This document shows positions 34,299 through 43,166 of a stretch of DNA of 64,000 nucleotides, in pieces. Source of the stretch: Actinacidiphila rubida. Its GTDB lineage: Bacteria > Actinomycetota > Actinomycetes > Streptomycetales > Streptomycetaceae. Position 1 is the first letter of the stretch. Every line of letters starts with the position of its first letter. The stretch lies in NCBI RefSeq assembly GCF_900110255.1, contig NZ_FODD01000004.1, positions 248,001-312,000 on the forward strand. The letters are read 5' to 3'. The position numbers and the translations under genes were made by a program. A model generated the notes under the pieces. The model saw nothing but the letters and a program-made list of their open reading frames with translations. It made no database searches and was not told the DNA's origin.

Positions 34299-35078
34299 GT
34301 GACCACCGCCGCAGAGAGCGGGACCGCCACACTGACCGCCCATGACCGCTCCCCGGATCGAATCGGCCCGTTGGACGTGATGAACGAAGAGAACGCACCC
34401 AAGCCCGCACGCGCCCTTCCCGGACGGCCCCCCGGTATTCGCGCGGACAGCTCCGGTCTGACCGAACGGCAGCGGCGCGTGATCGACGTGATCAGGGACT
34501 CCGTGCAGCGGCGCGGCTACCCGCCGTCCATGCGGGAGATCGGCCAGGCCGTCGGCCTGTCCAGCACCTCCTCGGTGGCGCACCAGCTGATGGCGCTGGA
34601 GCGCAAGGGCTTCCTGCGCCGCGACCCGCACCGGCCGCGCGCGTACGAGGTCCGCGCCTCGGACGCCGGCTCCCCGCAGCCCACCGACACCACGGGCAAG
34701 CCCTCCGCCTCGTACGTCCCGCTCGTCGGCCGTATCGCGGCGGGCGGTCCGATCCTGGCCGAGGAGTCCGTCGAGGACGTCTTCCCGCTGCCCCGCCAAC
34801 TGGTGGGCGACGGCGAGCTGTTCGTCCTCAAGGTCGTCGGTGACTCGATGATCGAGGCCGCCATCTGCGACGGGGACTGGGTGACCGTGCGCCGCCAGCC
34901 CGTCGCGGAGAACGGCGACATCGTGGCCGCGATGCTGGACGGCGAGGCGACCGTGAAGCGCTTCAAGCGGGACAACGGCCACGTCTGGCTGATGCCGCAC
35001 AACTCCGCGTACCAGCCGATCCCCGGTGACGAGGCGACGATCCTCGGCAAGGTGGTCGCGGTGCTCCGCCGGGTCTGA
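34299..35078 (+). CDS. lexA: LexA repressor
   Basis: A 259-residue SOS repressor. A winged helix-turn-helix spans about residues 45-110 ([37 protein letters not shown]). The cleavage site is Ala-Gly in [12 protein letters not shown]. The self-cleavage dyad is Ser in VVGDSMIE and Lys in GEATVKRFK. On DNA damage RecA filaments trigger cleavage and derepression. The N-terminal extension before the HTH, about 40 residues, is common in streptomycetes. GTG at 34299 follows AAAGGGGCCGCC; an ATG at 34380 is a less likely start. Confidence 0.97.
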   Translation: MTTAAESGTATLTAHDRSPDRIGPLDVMNEENAPKPARALPGRPPGIRADSSGLTERQRRVIDVIRDSVQRRGYPPSMREIGQAVGLSSTSSVAHQLMALERKGFLRRDPHRPRAYEVRASDAGSPQPTDTTGKPSASYVPLVGRIAAGGPILAEESVEDVFPLPRQLVGDGELFVLKVVGDSMIEAAICDGDWVTVRRQPVAENGDIVAAMLDGEATVKRFKRDNGHVWLMPHNSAYQPIPGDEATILGKVVAVLRRV

Positions 35079-35107
35079 CCGCTGCCGGCCGACCCGGCCA
35101 CTCATCC

Positions 35108-35141
35108 GGGCCCCGGAACCACTGCGCCGGTTCCGGGGCCC
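35108..35141. terminator. bidirectional terminator between lexA and dinG
   Basis: GGGCCCCGGAACC (35108-35120) pairs perfectly with GGTTCCGGGGCCC (35129-35141) and is followed by TGTTCT on the plus strand. It separates the convergent lexA and dinG genes. Confidence 0.85.
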
Positions 35142-35175
35142 TGTTCTGCCCGCGGACGGCGCCGCGGGCACCCGC

Positions 35176-37182
35176 TCAGACCGCCGCCTCGACCTTCGCC
35201 TTCGCGTCGATCGCCGCCAGCGACTTCCGTACCTGGTTGCGGTCGGTGGTGTACCAGAACTCCGGCATCGAGGCCCGCAGGAAGCTCCCGTAGCGCGCCG
35301 TGGCCAGCCGCGGGTCCAGGACCGCCACCACGCCGCGGTCGCCGCTCGCACGGATCAGCCGGCCGGCTCCCTGCGCCATGAGCAGCGCCGCGTGGGTGGC
35401 GGCGACGGCCATGAAGCCGTTGCCACCGTGCTCCTCCACGGACTTCTGCCGGGCGCTCATCAGCGGGTCGTCGGGCCGCGGGAACGGGATGCGGTCCATC
35501 ACCACCAGCTGGCAGTTGACTCCGGGCACGTCCACCCCCTGCCACAGCGACAGCGTCCCGAACAGGCAGGTCTCCGCGTCCTGGGAGAAGGTGCGGATCA
35601 GCTCGCCGAGCGTCTCCTCGCCCTGCAGCAGCACGGGGTTGTCCAACCGGCCGCGCATCGCCTCCGCCGCCGCCTGGGCGCCACGCATCGACGAGAACAG
35701 CCCCAGGGTGCGGCCGCCCGCCGCCTCGATCAGCTCCGCGAGCTCGTCCAGCATGTCCTCGCGGCCGCTGTCGCGGCCGGGCTGGGACAGGTGCCGGGCG
35801 ACATAGAGGATGCCCTGCCGGCCGTAGTCGAACGGCGAGCCGACGTCGATGCCCTTCCACGGCGGCACGTCCTCGCCCTCGGTGCCCTCGGGCGCCAGGC
35901 CGAGCGACGCCGCGACCCCGTTGAAGTCGCCGCCGAGCTTCAGCGTCGCCGAGGTCAGCACGACCGACCGCTCGGCGAACAGCTTCTCGCGCAGCAGGCC
36001 GGACACGCTGAGCGGCGCGACGCGCAGGGAGGCGCCGAAGCGGTCGTGCCGCTCGCACCACACCACGTCGTACTCCGAGCCCTGGACCAGGCGTTCGCTC
36101 ACCTCGTGCACGTGCTCCACCGAGGCGAGGGCCTGCTTGCGGATCACGTCCTCGTCCTGGACCGACTTGTCGCGCGTCTCGCCGAGCGCGGTGATCACCT
36201 GGCGGCAGGCGTCGCGGAGCGCCGCGAGGACGTACGCGAGGTCCTCCGGGATCTCCTCGAGACGGCCCGGCAGAGCCAGTTCCATCAGGCGCTCGAAACC
36301 CTCGGCGGCGCTCAGCAGCGCGTCCGCCGCCTTCTCGTTGACGAGCTTGGCGGCGCGCTTGACCGCGCGGTTGACGCCGATCGGCGACAGCTCCCCGGTG
36401 GCCACACCGGTGACGCGCGACACCAGTTCGTGCGCCTCGTCGACGATCAGCACCTCGTGGCTGGGCAGCACCGGGGCGCCCTGGATGGCGTCGATGGCCA
36501 GCAGCGCGTGGTTGGTGACCACCACGTCCGCGAGCTTGGCCCGCTCCCTGGCCGCCTCCGCGAAGCACTCGGCCCCGTAGGCGCACTTGGTGGCGCCCAG
36601 GCACTCCCGCGAGGTCACGGAGACCTGGCTCCAGGCGCGGTCGGACACGCCGGGGGTCAGGCCGTCCCGGTCGCCGGTCTCCGTCTCGTCCGACCAGTCG
36701 CGCAGGCGCAGCAGGTCCTGCCCCAGCTTGCTGGTGGGGGCGGCCGCCTCGAAGGGGTCGAACAGGCCGTCCTCCTCGTCCTGCGGGACGCCCTCGTGGA
36801 GGCGGTGCAGGCACAGGTAGTTGGAACGGCCCTTGAGCATGGCGTACTGCGGCTCCCGGCGCAGCAGCGGTCTGAGCGCCTCGACCGTGCGCGGCAGGTC
36901 GCGCTCCACGAGCTGGCGCTGCAGGGCCAGCGTCGCGGTCGCCACGACCACCCGCTCACCGTGGGCGAGTGCGGGCACCAGGTACCCGAGGGACTTGCCG
37001 GTGCCGGTACCGGCCTGGACCAGCAGGTGCTCCTGCTCGTCGACGGCGGTCTCGACGGCCTGGGCCATGGCCACCTGGCCCTGCCGCTCGACGCCGCCGA
37101 CGGCGGTGACCGCGGCGTGCAGCAGGTCGGTGAGGGCCGGGGGTCCCTCCGGGGGAGGCAGGGGGCGGGATGAGTCGTCCAT
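35176..37182 (-). CDS. dinG: DinG/XPD-like ATP-dependent DNA helicase
   Basis: A 668-residue superfamily 2 helicase of the Rad3/XPD/DinG group. Walker A is VQAGTGTGKS (near residue 56), the DEAH box is LIVDEAHEL, and the C-terminal motor has LFGTLSLWQGVDVPG and QGAGRLIRA. Four cysteines suited to a 4Fe-4S cluster are visible: YLCLHR and then CLGATKCAYGAEC. Such enzymes unwind damaged or R-loop DNA. The ATG start is at 37182, with GGGGGG about 8 bases upstream. It is convergent with lexA; I see no SOS box at its own start. Confidence 0.94.
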   Translation of the reverse strand: MDDSSRPLPPPEGPPALTDLLHAAVTAVGGVERQGQVAMAQAVETAVDEQEHLLVQAGTGTGKSLGYLVPALAHGERVVVATATLALQRQLVERDLPRTVEALRPLLRREPQYAMLKGRSNYLCLHRLHEGVPQDEEDGLFDPFEAAAPTSKLGQDLLRLRDWSDETETGDRDGLTPGVSDRAWSQVSVTSRECLGATKCAYGAECFAEAARERAKLADVVVTNHALLAIDAIQGAPVLPSHEVLIVDEAHELVSRVTGVATGELSPIGVNRAVKRAAKLVNEKAADALLSAAEGFERLMELALPGRLEEIPEDLAYVLAALRDACRQVITALGETRDKSVQDEDVIRKQALASVEHVHEVSERLVQGSEYDVVWCERHDRFGASLRVAPLSVSGLLREKLFAERSVVLTSATLKLGGDFNGVAASLGLAPEGTEGEDVPPWKGIDVGSPFDYGRQGILYVARHLSQPGRDSGREDMLDELAELIEAAGGRTLGLFSSMRGAQAAAEAMRGRLDNPVLLQGEETLGELIRTFSQDAETCLFGTLSLWQGVDVPGVNCQLVVMDRIPFPRPDDPLMSARQKSVEEHGGNGFMAVAATHAALLMAQGAGRLIRASGDRGVVAVLDPRLATARYGSFLRASMPEFWYTTDRNQVRKSLAAIDAKAKVEAAV

Positions 37183-37307
37183 AGGGGGGCCAGCCTACGG
37201 CGCACCACTGACAGTGACGTCCCGCGCCGTCGGATGTGGCCGATACCGGTGGCGGCGGGGATCATTCCCGGGACCGGTCGCGGCGGCCGGTGCTAGCTTC
37301 TGGTCAT

Positions 37308-38495
37308 ATGCAGTGCGAGAGCCGCTTGACGCTTGACGCCTCCGCCGCGGACCACGTCGTCGACGTGGCCAACGTCGTACGGGAGCCCGCGCTCGGCGGC
37401 GACAGGCCGGCCGACCTGGCCCGGTTCGAGGGAGTGCTCGACGCGCTGGCGGACTTCTCCCGCGACCCGGCCGTGCAGGTCTACGCGATCACCGACCGCT
37501 CCCTGCTCACCGACGCCCGGCTGACCGCGCGGGAACGCGAGCGCCTGGACCGGTGGTACCGGCACGGGCTGATGGAGGTCCTCCCGCGGGCCGACGACCG
37601 CATCCTGGAGCTGGCGGACGCCCTCGGCGTGCGGGTGGTGAGCGGCGACAACTTCCTGGACTTCCACCGCGCCCACCCGTGGATCCCCGGCGACCGCGAC
37701 CGCTTCCTGCGGCCGGTGCTCGGCGACGACGGCGTGATCGTGGTGCGCCCGCGGATCATGCCGGTGCCGCCCGAATGGCAGGTCTCCCGCAAGGAGGAGG
37801 AGGGGCTGCTGCTCGAGGCGGGCGTGCTGCGGCGCTGGGCGCCGAACGGGCACCTGACGGTGCTCGGCCGGCACTGGCGCTGCCCCGAGCCCGGCTGCCC
37901 CCTCTTCGGCGCCGGGGACCGGCCGAGCACCGCCCTGCCGCGCCGCCGCAGGGATCGGGTGCTGTGCCCCACCCACGGCGGGCCGCTGGCCGACGCCGGG
38001 CCACGGCCGCGCCAGGTGCAGGTGAAGGTGCTGATGGACGGCACGGTCAGGGGCCGCTTCATGGTGACGGCCGGCGAACCGCTGGCCGTGGGGCGGGCGC
38101 CGGCCGGTGGCGGGGCCGTGCTCGGGACCTGGGTCGACGACCACGCCGTGGAGTCGGTGAGCCGCACCCATGTGGTGCTGGCGTTCGACGGCCGGGTGCT
38201 GACGGTCCTCGACGAGCGCAGTGCCAACGGCACCCGGATCCGCCGCAGCCGCCCGGCCGGCGACGAGCTGGTGCCGCTGCACCACGGCAGCCGCTGGACC
38301 CTGCGCCGCGGCGACTCGGTGGTGCTGCACGACCGTCTCGAACTGCTGCCCAGCGGGCGGCAGTTCGTGTTCGAGGAGGACGGGACGGACGGTACGGTCG
38401 ATCCGCTGCGGCAGGAGTCGGCGGCCGGTCCCACGATGATGGGCGTGCCCTTGCCGGCACTCGACGAGGGGCGGCGGGGCGATGGCCGGGAGTGA
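37308..38495 (+). CDS. NYN/PIN-like domain, zinc knuckle and FHA domain protein
   Basis: A 395-residue three-part protein. Residues 1-130 look like a NYN/PIN-type nuclease domain: acidic residues at D19 (VVDVANVVRE), D63 (AITDRS), D96-D97, D114 and D118 (VVSGDNFLDFH), similar to the Zc3h12a-like group. Residues about 180-235 carry CPEPGC and LCPTHG, a possible zinc knuckle. A C-terminal FHA domain for phosphothreonine binding includes AVGRAP, ESVSRTHVVLAF and ERSANGTRI. It lies upstream of, and overlaps by 14 bases, a Ser/Thr kinase gene. The combination suggests an RNase steered by kinase signalling; this is inference. ATG at 37308 begins the domain; the upstream extension is not supported. 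Confidence 0.8.
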   Translation: MQCESRLTLDASAADHVVDVANVVREPALGGDRPADLARFEGVLDALADFSRDPAVQVYAITDRSLLTDARLTARERERLDRWYRHGLMEVLPRADDRILELADALGVRVVSGDNFLDFHRAHPWIPGDRDRFLRPVLGDDGVIVVRPRIMPVPPEWQVSRKEEEGLLLEAGVLRRWAPNGHLTVLGRHWRCPEPGCPLFGAGDRPSTALPRRRRDRVLCPTHGGPLADAGPRPRQVQVKVLMDGTVRGRFMVTAGEPLAVGRAPAGGGAVLGTWVDDHAVESVSRTHVVLAFDGRVLTVLDERSANGTRIRRSRPAGDELVPLHHGSRWTLRRGDSVVLHDRLELLPSGRQFVFEEDGTDGTVDPLRQESAAGPTMMGVPLPALDEGRRGDGRE

Positions 38496-39783
38496 GGGGC
38501 CGCGGGACGGGGAACCGGCTCGGCGCGGCCCTGGACGCCGGATCGGGCGGGTCCGGGATCAGGCGGGAGACGGGCACGGCGTGGCGGACGTGATCGACGT
38601 CGGTACGGTCCTCAGCGGCCGCTACCGGCTGGAGGAGCCGCTCGGCGGCGGCGGGTTCGGGCGGGTCTTCACGGCCCTGGACCAGAGCCTGGGCCGCCGG
38701 GTCGCGGTCAAGGTGCTGACCCTGCGCGACGAGTGGGCCGACGACGAGCGCAGCGAGCGGCAGGGCAGGTTCCGGCGCGAGGCCATGGCGGCCGCGGCCC
38801 TCAGCCATCCGAACGTCGCCACCGTCCACGACGCCGGCGACCATCAGGGGCGGCCGTTCCTCGTGATGGAGCTGCTGCGGGGCAGGGACTTCGGCCGGGT
38901 GCTGCTGGAGCGGGGCGGCCTGCCGGTCGCCGATGTCGTGGCCTACGGCGCGCAGATCTGCGCGGGCCTGCAGCACGCCCACGAACGGGGCCTGGTGCAC
39001 CGGGACATCAAGCCGGAGAACCTGATGCTGCTGCCCGACGGGGTGGTGAAGATCCTGGACTTCGGCCTGGTCACGCAGCGGGACTCGAAGCTGACCAGGT
39101 ACACCGACCCGCACGCCGTCATGGGCTCCCCCGCCTACTTCTCGCCCGAGCAGGCGCAGGGCCGGGACGTGACGGGCCGGTCCGACCTGTACTCCGTGGG
39201 CTGCGTCCTGTACGCGCTGCTGGCCGAGGGGCCGCCGTTCTCCTCCAGCAACTACGTCGGATTCGCGTACCTGCACGTCCACGAGACGCCGGAGCCGCTG
39301 GAGCGGCGGCGTCCTGACGTGCCGCGGGAGCTGGCCCTCCTGGTGCACGAGATGCTGGCCAAGCACCCGGCGGACCGGCCGGCCGGGGCGGGTGAGGCGG
39401 CGGCGCGGCTGCGGGCCCTGGCGCGCCCGGTCCCCCCGCCGCCGCGCAGCCCCACGGCGCTGGACCAGGGCGCCCGTCATCTGGTGTGGACACTCCTGGA
39501 GGAGGGCGAAGGGCTGCTGCGGAGCGGCAGGTTCGCGGACGCCGACCGCCGCTACTGGCAGGCCATGCAGCAGATCGCGCGCCTGGGAGCGGACCGCGAA
39601 CCCGCCTCCTTCGCCGCGCAGTTCGGCCGGGCCCGGGCGCTGGAGGGGCTGCACGGCCTGGCGGCGGTGGTCCGCCGGCTGGAGAACCTGAGCGACGAGG
39701 CGGCCTCGGCGCTGGGTGCCGGCCATCCGCTGGCGCGCTGCCTGGCCGACTACTCCGCGGCCAGGCCGGAGTCGAGTCTGTGA
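38482..39783 (+). CDS. soluble serine/threonine protein kinase
   Basis: A 433-residue Hanks-type kinase. The glycine loop is LGGGGFGRVF (residues 54-63), the catalytic Lys is K77 in VAVKVL, HRDIKPEN carries D175, DFG is at D193, and GSPAYFSPEQ marks the P+1 loop. The last 110 residues are helical and TPR-like. No membrane segment is present, unlike PknA/PknB-type kinases, so it acts in the cytosol. The ATG at 38482 overlaps the end of the FHA gene; a GTG at 38581 would remove 33 residues before the kinase domain. Confidence 0.92.
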   Translation: MAGSEGPRDGEPARRGPGRRIGRVRDQAGDGHGVADVIDVGTVLSGRYRLEEPLGGGGFGRVFTALDQSLGRRVAVKVLTLRDEWADDERSERQGRFRREAMAAAALSHPNVATVHDAGDHQGRPFLVMELLRGRDFGRVLLERGGLPVADVVAYGAQICAGLQHAHERGLVHRDIKPENLMLLPDGVVKILDFGLVTQRDSKLTRYTDPHAVMGSPAYFSPEQAQGRDVTGRSDLYSVGCVLYALLAEGPPFSSSNYVGFAYLHVHETPEPLERRRPDVPRELALLVHEMLAKHPADRPAGAGEAAARLRALARPVPPPPRSPTALDQGARHLVWTLLEEGEGLLRSGRFADADRRYWQAMQQIARLGADREPASFAAQFGRARALEGLHGLAAVVRRLENLSDEAASALGAGHPLARCLADYSAARPESSL

Positions 39784-39816
39784 GGGGCGGCGCCGGGGAG
39801 ACCCCCACGACGGACC

Positions 39817-40494
39817 TTAGAGCGCGATCCGGACGGTGAGGTCGGCCGCCAGCCGGACGGTGTCGCCGGGCCGCACGGCGGCGGGCTCCAGCGCCTTGAG
39901 CCGGTAGCCGTGCACGAAGGTGCCGTTGGTGGAGTCCTCGTCGGTGATCCACGCCGAACCGTCGGCCTCGACCCCGAAGGTGGCGTGCAGCCGCGACAGG
40001 TTGTCGTGCGCCGCCAGGAACTTCACGGCCGGGCACAGCCGGGGGTCGCGGCCGAGCCGCACGCGCCCGCCCGGCTCCACGGTGACGGTCTCGTCCCCCG
40101 GGAAGCACAGGCGCAGCGCCTGGCTCGGCGCGTCCCTGCGGGTCTGCGCGGCGCGTTGCAGGGCCCCGGGGATGAGCCGGATGACCCGGGCGTGCTCGGC
40201 CTCCCGGCCGGCGGGCCCGCCGACCTGCGGCAGCGCGTCGGTGGCGTCCATGTCGTCGCCCATGTCGTCCGCGTGCTCACGGCCCTGGGCGTCGACTGCG
40301 TCGTCGGCGTGACCGGCGTACCCGGCGTCCGTGCCGCCCCGGGCCTCCCCCGCGTACTCGGCACCCCCGGTCGCGTGGCGCACCGGCCGCATGAGCGCGA
40401 ACGGCACCAGGCAGCCCTGGCACACCAGTTGACCCGCGTGCGCACCCGTCGTGCCGCACTCGGGGCAGGGTCCTGCGCCCTCGTCCTCGCGCAT
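39817..40494 (-). CDS. zinc-ribbon and FHA domain protein
   Basis: A 225-residue protein. The N-terminus has CPECGTTG and CQGC, a treble-clef or zinc-ribbon type set. A middle stretch of about 60 residues is rich in Asp, Gly and Ala. The C-terminal FHA domain shows VRLGRDP, NLSRLHATFGV and DSTNGTFVHG, with the phosphothreonine-binding Arg and Ser-x2-His preserved. It faces the kinase gene, which ends 33 bases away, so kinase and FHA proteins probably act together. ATG at 40494 is preferred; GTG at 40524 lacks a ribosome binding site. Confidence 0.85.
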   Translation of the reverse strand: MREDEGAGPCPECGTTGAHAGQLVCQGCLVPFALMRPVRHATGGAEYAGEARGGTDAGYAGHADDAVDAQGREHADDMGDDMDATDALPQVGGPAGREAEHARVIRLIPGALQRAAQTRRDAPSQALRLCFPGDETVTVEPGGRVRLGRDPRLCPAVKFLAAHDNLSRLHATFGVEADGSAWITDEDSTNGTFVHGYRLKALEPAAVRPGDTVRLAADLTVRIAL

Positions 40495-40554
40495 CCCGCC
40501 CCGCACCTCTCCGTCGCCCGGCACTGGGGAGATCGTATCGGGGACGGCTCTGGA

Positions 40555-42342
40555 TCAGGGCTGGTGCAGCGGGTTGGGGACGGTGCCGTGCACGGCGGCG
40601 TGCGGACGCTCGGCACGGTCGCGGTACCCGTCGAGGTGGAGGCGGTTGCGGTTCAGGCACAGCCGCTCGATCCGGGGGGTGAGCAGGTCGAACAGGGCGA
40701 AGCGTTCCTTGAGTTCGGGGAAGCGTTCCTGGTGGCGCAGGATCTCCTCCCGCACCAGCGTCCAGAAGTCGCCCTCGGGAACTCCGAGTTGCCGCTCGCA
40801 GATCGGGCCGAGATAGCGCAGCACTCCGACGAACAGGCCCGAGTGGATGAACTGCGTGAGGAATTCCGGCGGCTCGGTGAGCAGCACCTCGCGAACTTCG
40901 GCCGGCATGGAACGCAGTTCGGGCAGCGGTTCCGCGCTGACGTTGATGTCGTCGACGAAGTCCTTCACCGCGAGCCGCACCGGGATGTCGTTCTCGTCGA
41001 ACACCACGATGGCGTTCTCGCCGTGCGGTGAGAAAACGGTTCCGTAGCGGTAGAGGAAATGCAGCAGCGGCGGCAGCAGGGCCGCGAACAGGTGGCGCAG
41101 CCAGATCCGCGGGGGCAGTCCGGACCGCTCGACGAGTTCGGCGGTGAACGCCCGCCCGGACGGGTCGGTGTGCAGCAGCGACGCCAGGGTGCGGGCCCGC
41201 TCGCCCGGGTCGAGGCACGGGCCGAGCGGCTCGCGCCAGATGCAGCCGAGCAGTTCGCGGTACTGGTACGGCACGGTCGGCAGGGCGTCGAACTGCGGGT
41301 GGGCGACGGTGACGGACGCGACCTCGCCCAGCAGGATGACCCGGGCCTCGTCCCGCAGGAAGCGGTCGTGGTCGCGCAGGCCGTGCACCCACGAGGTGAC
41401 GGCGGGCGCCGCGAGGGTGCGCTCGGTGGGCAGACCGCGGTACACGAGGGTGTTCAGCACGGACAGCGGCAGCTTGACCGTCCGACGCTGCGGGCGGCTG
41501 CTGTTGAGAAAGGTGCGGATCGACTGCTGGGCCGTCCGCAGGTCGCTGTCGGTGGTCAGGTGGATGATGGTGGCGTCGGCGAGCGCGGGCGCGAACAGCG
41601 GGGCGACGATCTGCTCCCACTGCCAGGGGTGGACGGGCAGGAAGAGGTAGTCGTCGGGGTCGCGGTCCCGGTCGGCGACGGCGTGGCGGAACGCGTCGAG
41701 GGTGTCCGGGGCGAGCTCCTGCTCGTACAGGACCACGGGGGAGGCCAGTGTGGAGATGCCACGGTACGCGGCGAGGTCGCGGTGGACGGCGATCCAGGGC
41801 AGCCGGTGCTGTCTGCGGGCCTCGGGCGCCCAGCGGGCCGCGTCGGCGTCCGAGAACCCGATACGTCCCTTGTTGGCCACCAGCCAGGGGTGACCGGTCT
41901 GGTGCCCCTCCAGCTCGGCGTAGTCCAGGTCCGCCAGGGCGGCGGCCGGCAGCGCGCCGGCGTCCAGGCGCACGTCGGCGCGGAGCGTCGCGAGCAGTTC
42001 CCTGATCAGGTGCCCCGTGGTGTCCCCGCTCAGGCCGAGCACCGAGGCGTGGCCACGGGTGAGGAAGTCGAGTGGGTCACCGGTGGGGGTGATGCCCGCC
42101 GGGTCGACCTGCCAGCTGCCGTACGCACCGCGGCGGGCGCGGAAGCGGTAGACGGTGCCGTCGCCGAGGTCGACGCGGTAGGGGCGCGTGCCGTCGGCGG
42201 CCGTGCCGTCGGAGAGCGTGTCCTGCGGTTCCGGCTCGGGGGCGATCACCTCCTCGTACGCGAACTCGGCGAGCATCTTGGCGAGCATGCGGCGCGACGC
42301 GTGCTGCCAGGCGGCGGAGTCGTACGGGGGCGGGGCGATCAC
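40555..42342 (-). CDS. IucA/IucC-family NIS siderophore synthetase
   Basis: A 595-residue NRPS-independent siderophore (NIS) synthetase, which joins a carboxylic acid to an amine or alcohol using ATP. The family pattern is clear: EGHQTGHPWLVANKGRIG, LFLPVHPWQWEQ, a KLPLSVLNTLVYRGLP motif, FSPHGENAIVVFDEND, and a C-terminal FhuF-like part. It is the last gene of the siderophore operon. The GTG at 42342 follows AGGAGCCCCC. The exact acyl and amine substrates cannot be told from sequence. Confidence 0.93.
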   Translation of the reverse strand: MIAPPPYDSAAWQHASRRMLAKMLAEFAYEEVIAPEPEPQDTLSDGTAADGTRPYRVDLGDGTVYRFRARRGAYGSWQVDPAGITPTGDPLDFLTRGHASVLGLSGDTTGHLIRELLATLRADVRLDAGALPAAALADLDYAELEGHQTGHPWLVANKGRIGFSDADAARWAPEARRQHRLPWIAVHRDLAAYRGISTLASPVVLYEQELAPDTLDAFRHAVADRDRDPDDYLFLPVHPWQWEQIVAPLFAPALADATIIHLTTDSDLRTAQQSIRTFLNSSRPQRRTVKLPLSVLNTLVYRGLPTERTLAAPAVTSWVHGLRDHDRFLRDEARVILLGEVASVTVAHPQFDALPTVPYQYRELLGCIWREPLGPCLDPGERARTLASLLHTDPSGRAFTAELVERSGLPPRIWLRHLFAALLPPLLHFLYRYGTVFSPHGENAIVVFDENDIPVRLAVKDFVDDINVSAEPLPELRSMPAEVREVLLTEPPEFLTQFIHSGLFVGVLRYLGPICERQLGVPEGDFWTLVREEILRHQERFPELKERFALFDLLTPRIERLCLNRNRLHLDGYRDRAERPHAAVHGTVPNPLHQP

Positions 42343-42420
42343 GGGGGCTCCTGCGAGGGGACGGGACGGGCGGTCAGGTGGGGAACCGGGTGGGCGCGCG
42401 TCGGAGGCCGGCGGCCCGGC

Positions 42421-43134
42421 TCACAGGCGCCGGCGCAGGGCGCGGTCGCGGATCATCAACGCGGCGCGCTTGTCCGGGAGTTCGAGTTCCAGGCTGAGAC
42501 GGAAACCGGCGGCGAGGAACGCCGCCACCGAGGGGGTGTTGCGCAGGTCGGGCTCGGCGACGACCCGGGTGCAGCAGGGCCGGTTGTCCAGGACCAGGTC
42601 GGACACGGCGCGCAGCAGCGTGCCGCCCAGGCCGCGGGCGCGGTCGGCGACCGGGCCGATGAGCAGGTGCACGCCGGTGTCGTGCGGCCGGGCGGGGTAG
42701 TACCGCGCCAGCGGGTCGAGGTCGGCGCGGTAGATCTCCCAGTAGCTCATGGGGACGCCGTCGAGCACCCCGAGGCAGGGCACGCTCCGCCCGTCGCCCT
42801 CGAGTTGGGCGTCCAGGTGCTTGGCGGTGAGGTACGCCTCACCGGCCAGTTCCCAGAACTCCGCCACGGCCGGGTCGTTCATCCAGCGGGTGATCAGGTC
42901 CAGGTCCCTGTCCCGGTCGACGGGGAGGAGCTGGAAGCACCCGGCGGGGGTGTCGGCGGGCCGCCAGTCGCCGATGTGGTCGAGCAGCGCCGAGTGGTCG
43001 GCCGGATCGACGGCCCGCAGGCCGCCGCGGGCGTCGTCGGCGGAGCCGGCCGGCGCGGTCGCGAAGAGGGCGAGGACCTCGGCCGGCAGTTTCAGGTCGA
43101 GCGTGTCCTCGGTGCCGGGGTCTGCGGACGGCAA
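42421..43134 (-). CDS. GNAT acyltransferase of the siderophore operon (IucB-like)
   Basis: A 237-residue protein whose C-terminal 165 residues form a GNAT domain of the IucB/AlcC-neighbour type: WMNDPAVAEFWEL, YWEIYRADLDPLARYY, HLLIGPVADRARGLGGTLL and ACCT-side RVVAEPDLRNTPSVAAFLAAGF. Such enzymes N-acylate hydroxylamine intermediates in aerobactin-like pathways. The first 70 residues are a less conserved extension. The start is TTG at 43134, well placed behind AGGAGA; no ATG or GTG gives a better start. Its product would feed the two flanking NIS synthetases. Confidence 0.88.
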   Translation of the reverse strand: MPSADPGTEDTLDLKLPAEVLALFATAPAGSADDARGGLRAVDPADHSALLDHIGDWRPADTPAGCFQLLPVDRDRDLDLITRWMNDPAVAEFWELAGEAYLTAKHLDAQLEGDGRSVPCLGVLDGVPMSYWEIYRADLDPLARYYPARPHDTGVHLLIGPVADRARGLGGTLLRAVSDLVLDNRPCCTRVVAEPDLRNTPSVAAFLAAGFRLSLELELPDKRAALMIRDRALRRRL

Positions 43135-43166
43135 CGGGTCTCCTTCCTCTCCAGGTCCGTTCGTGG

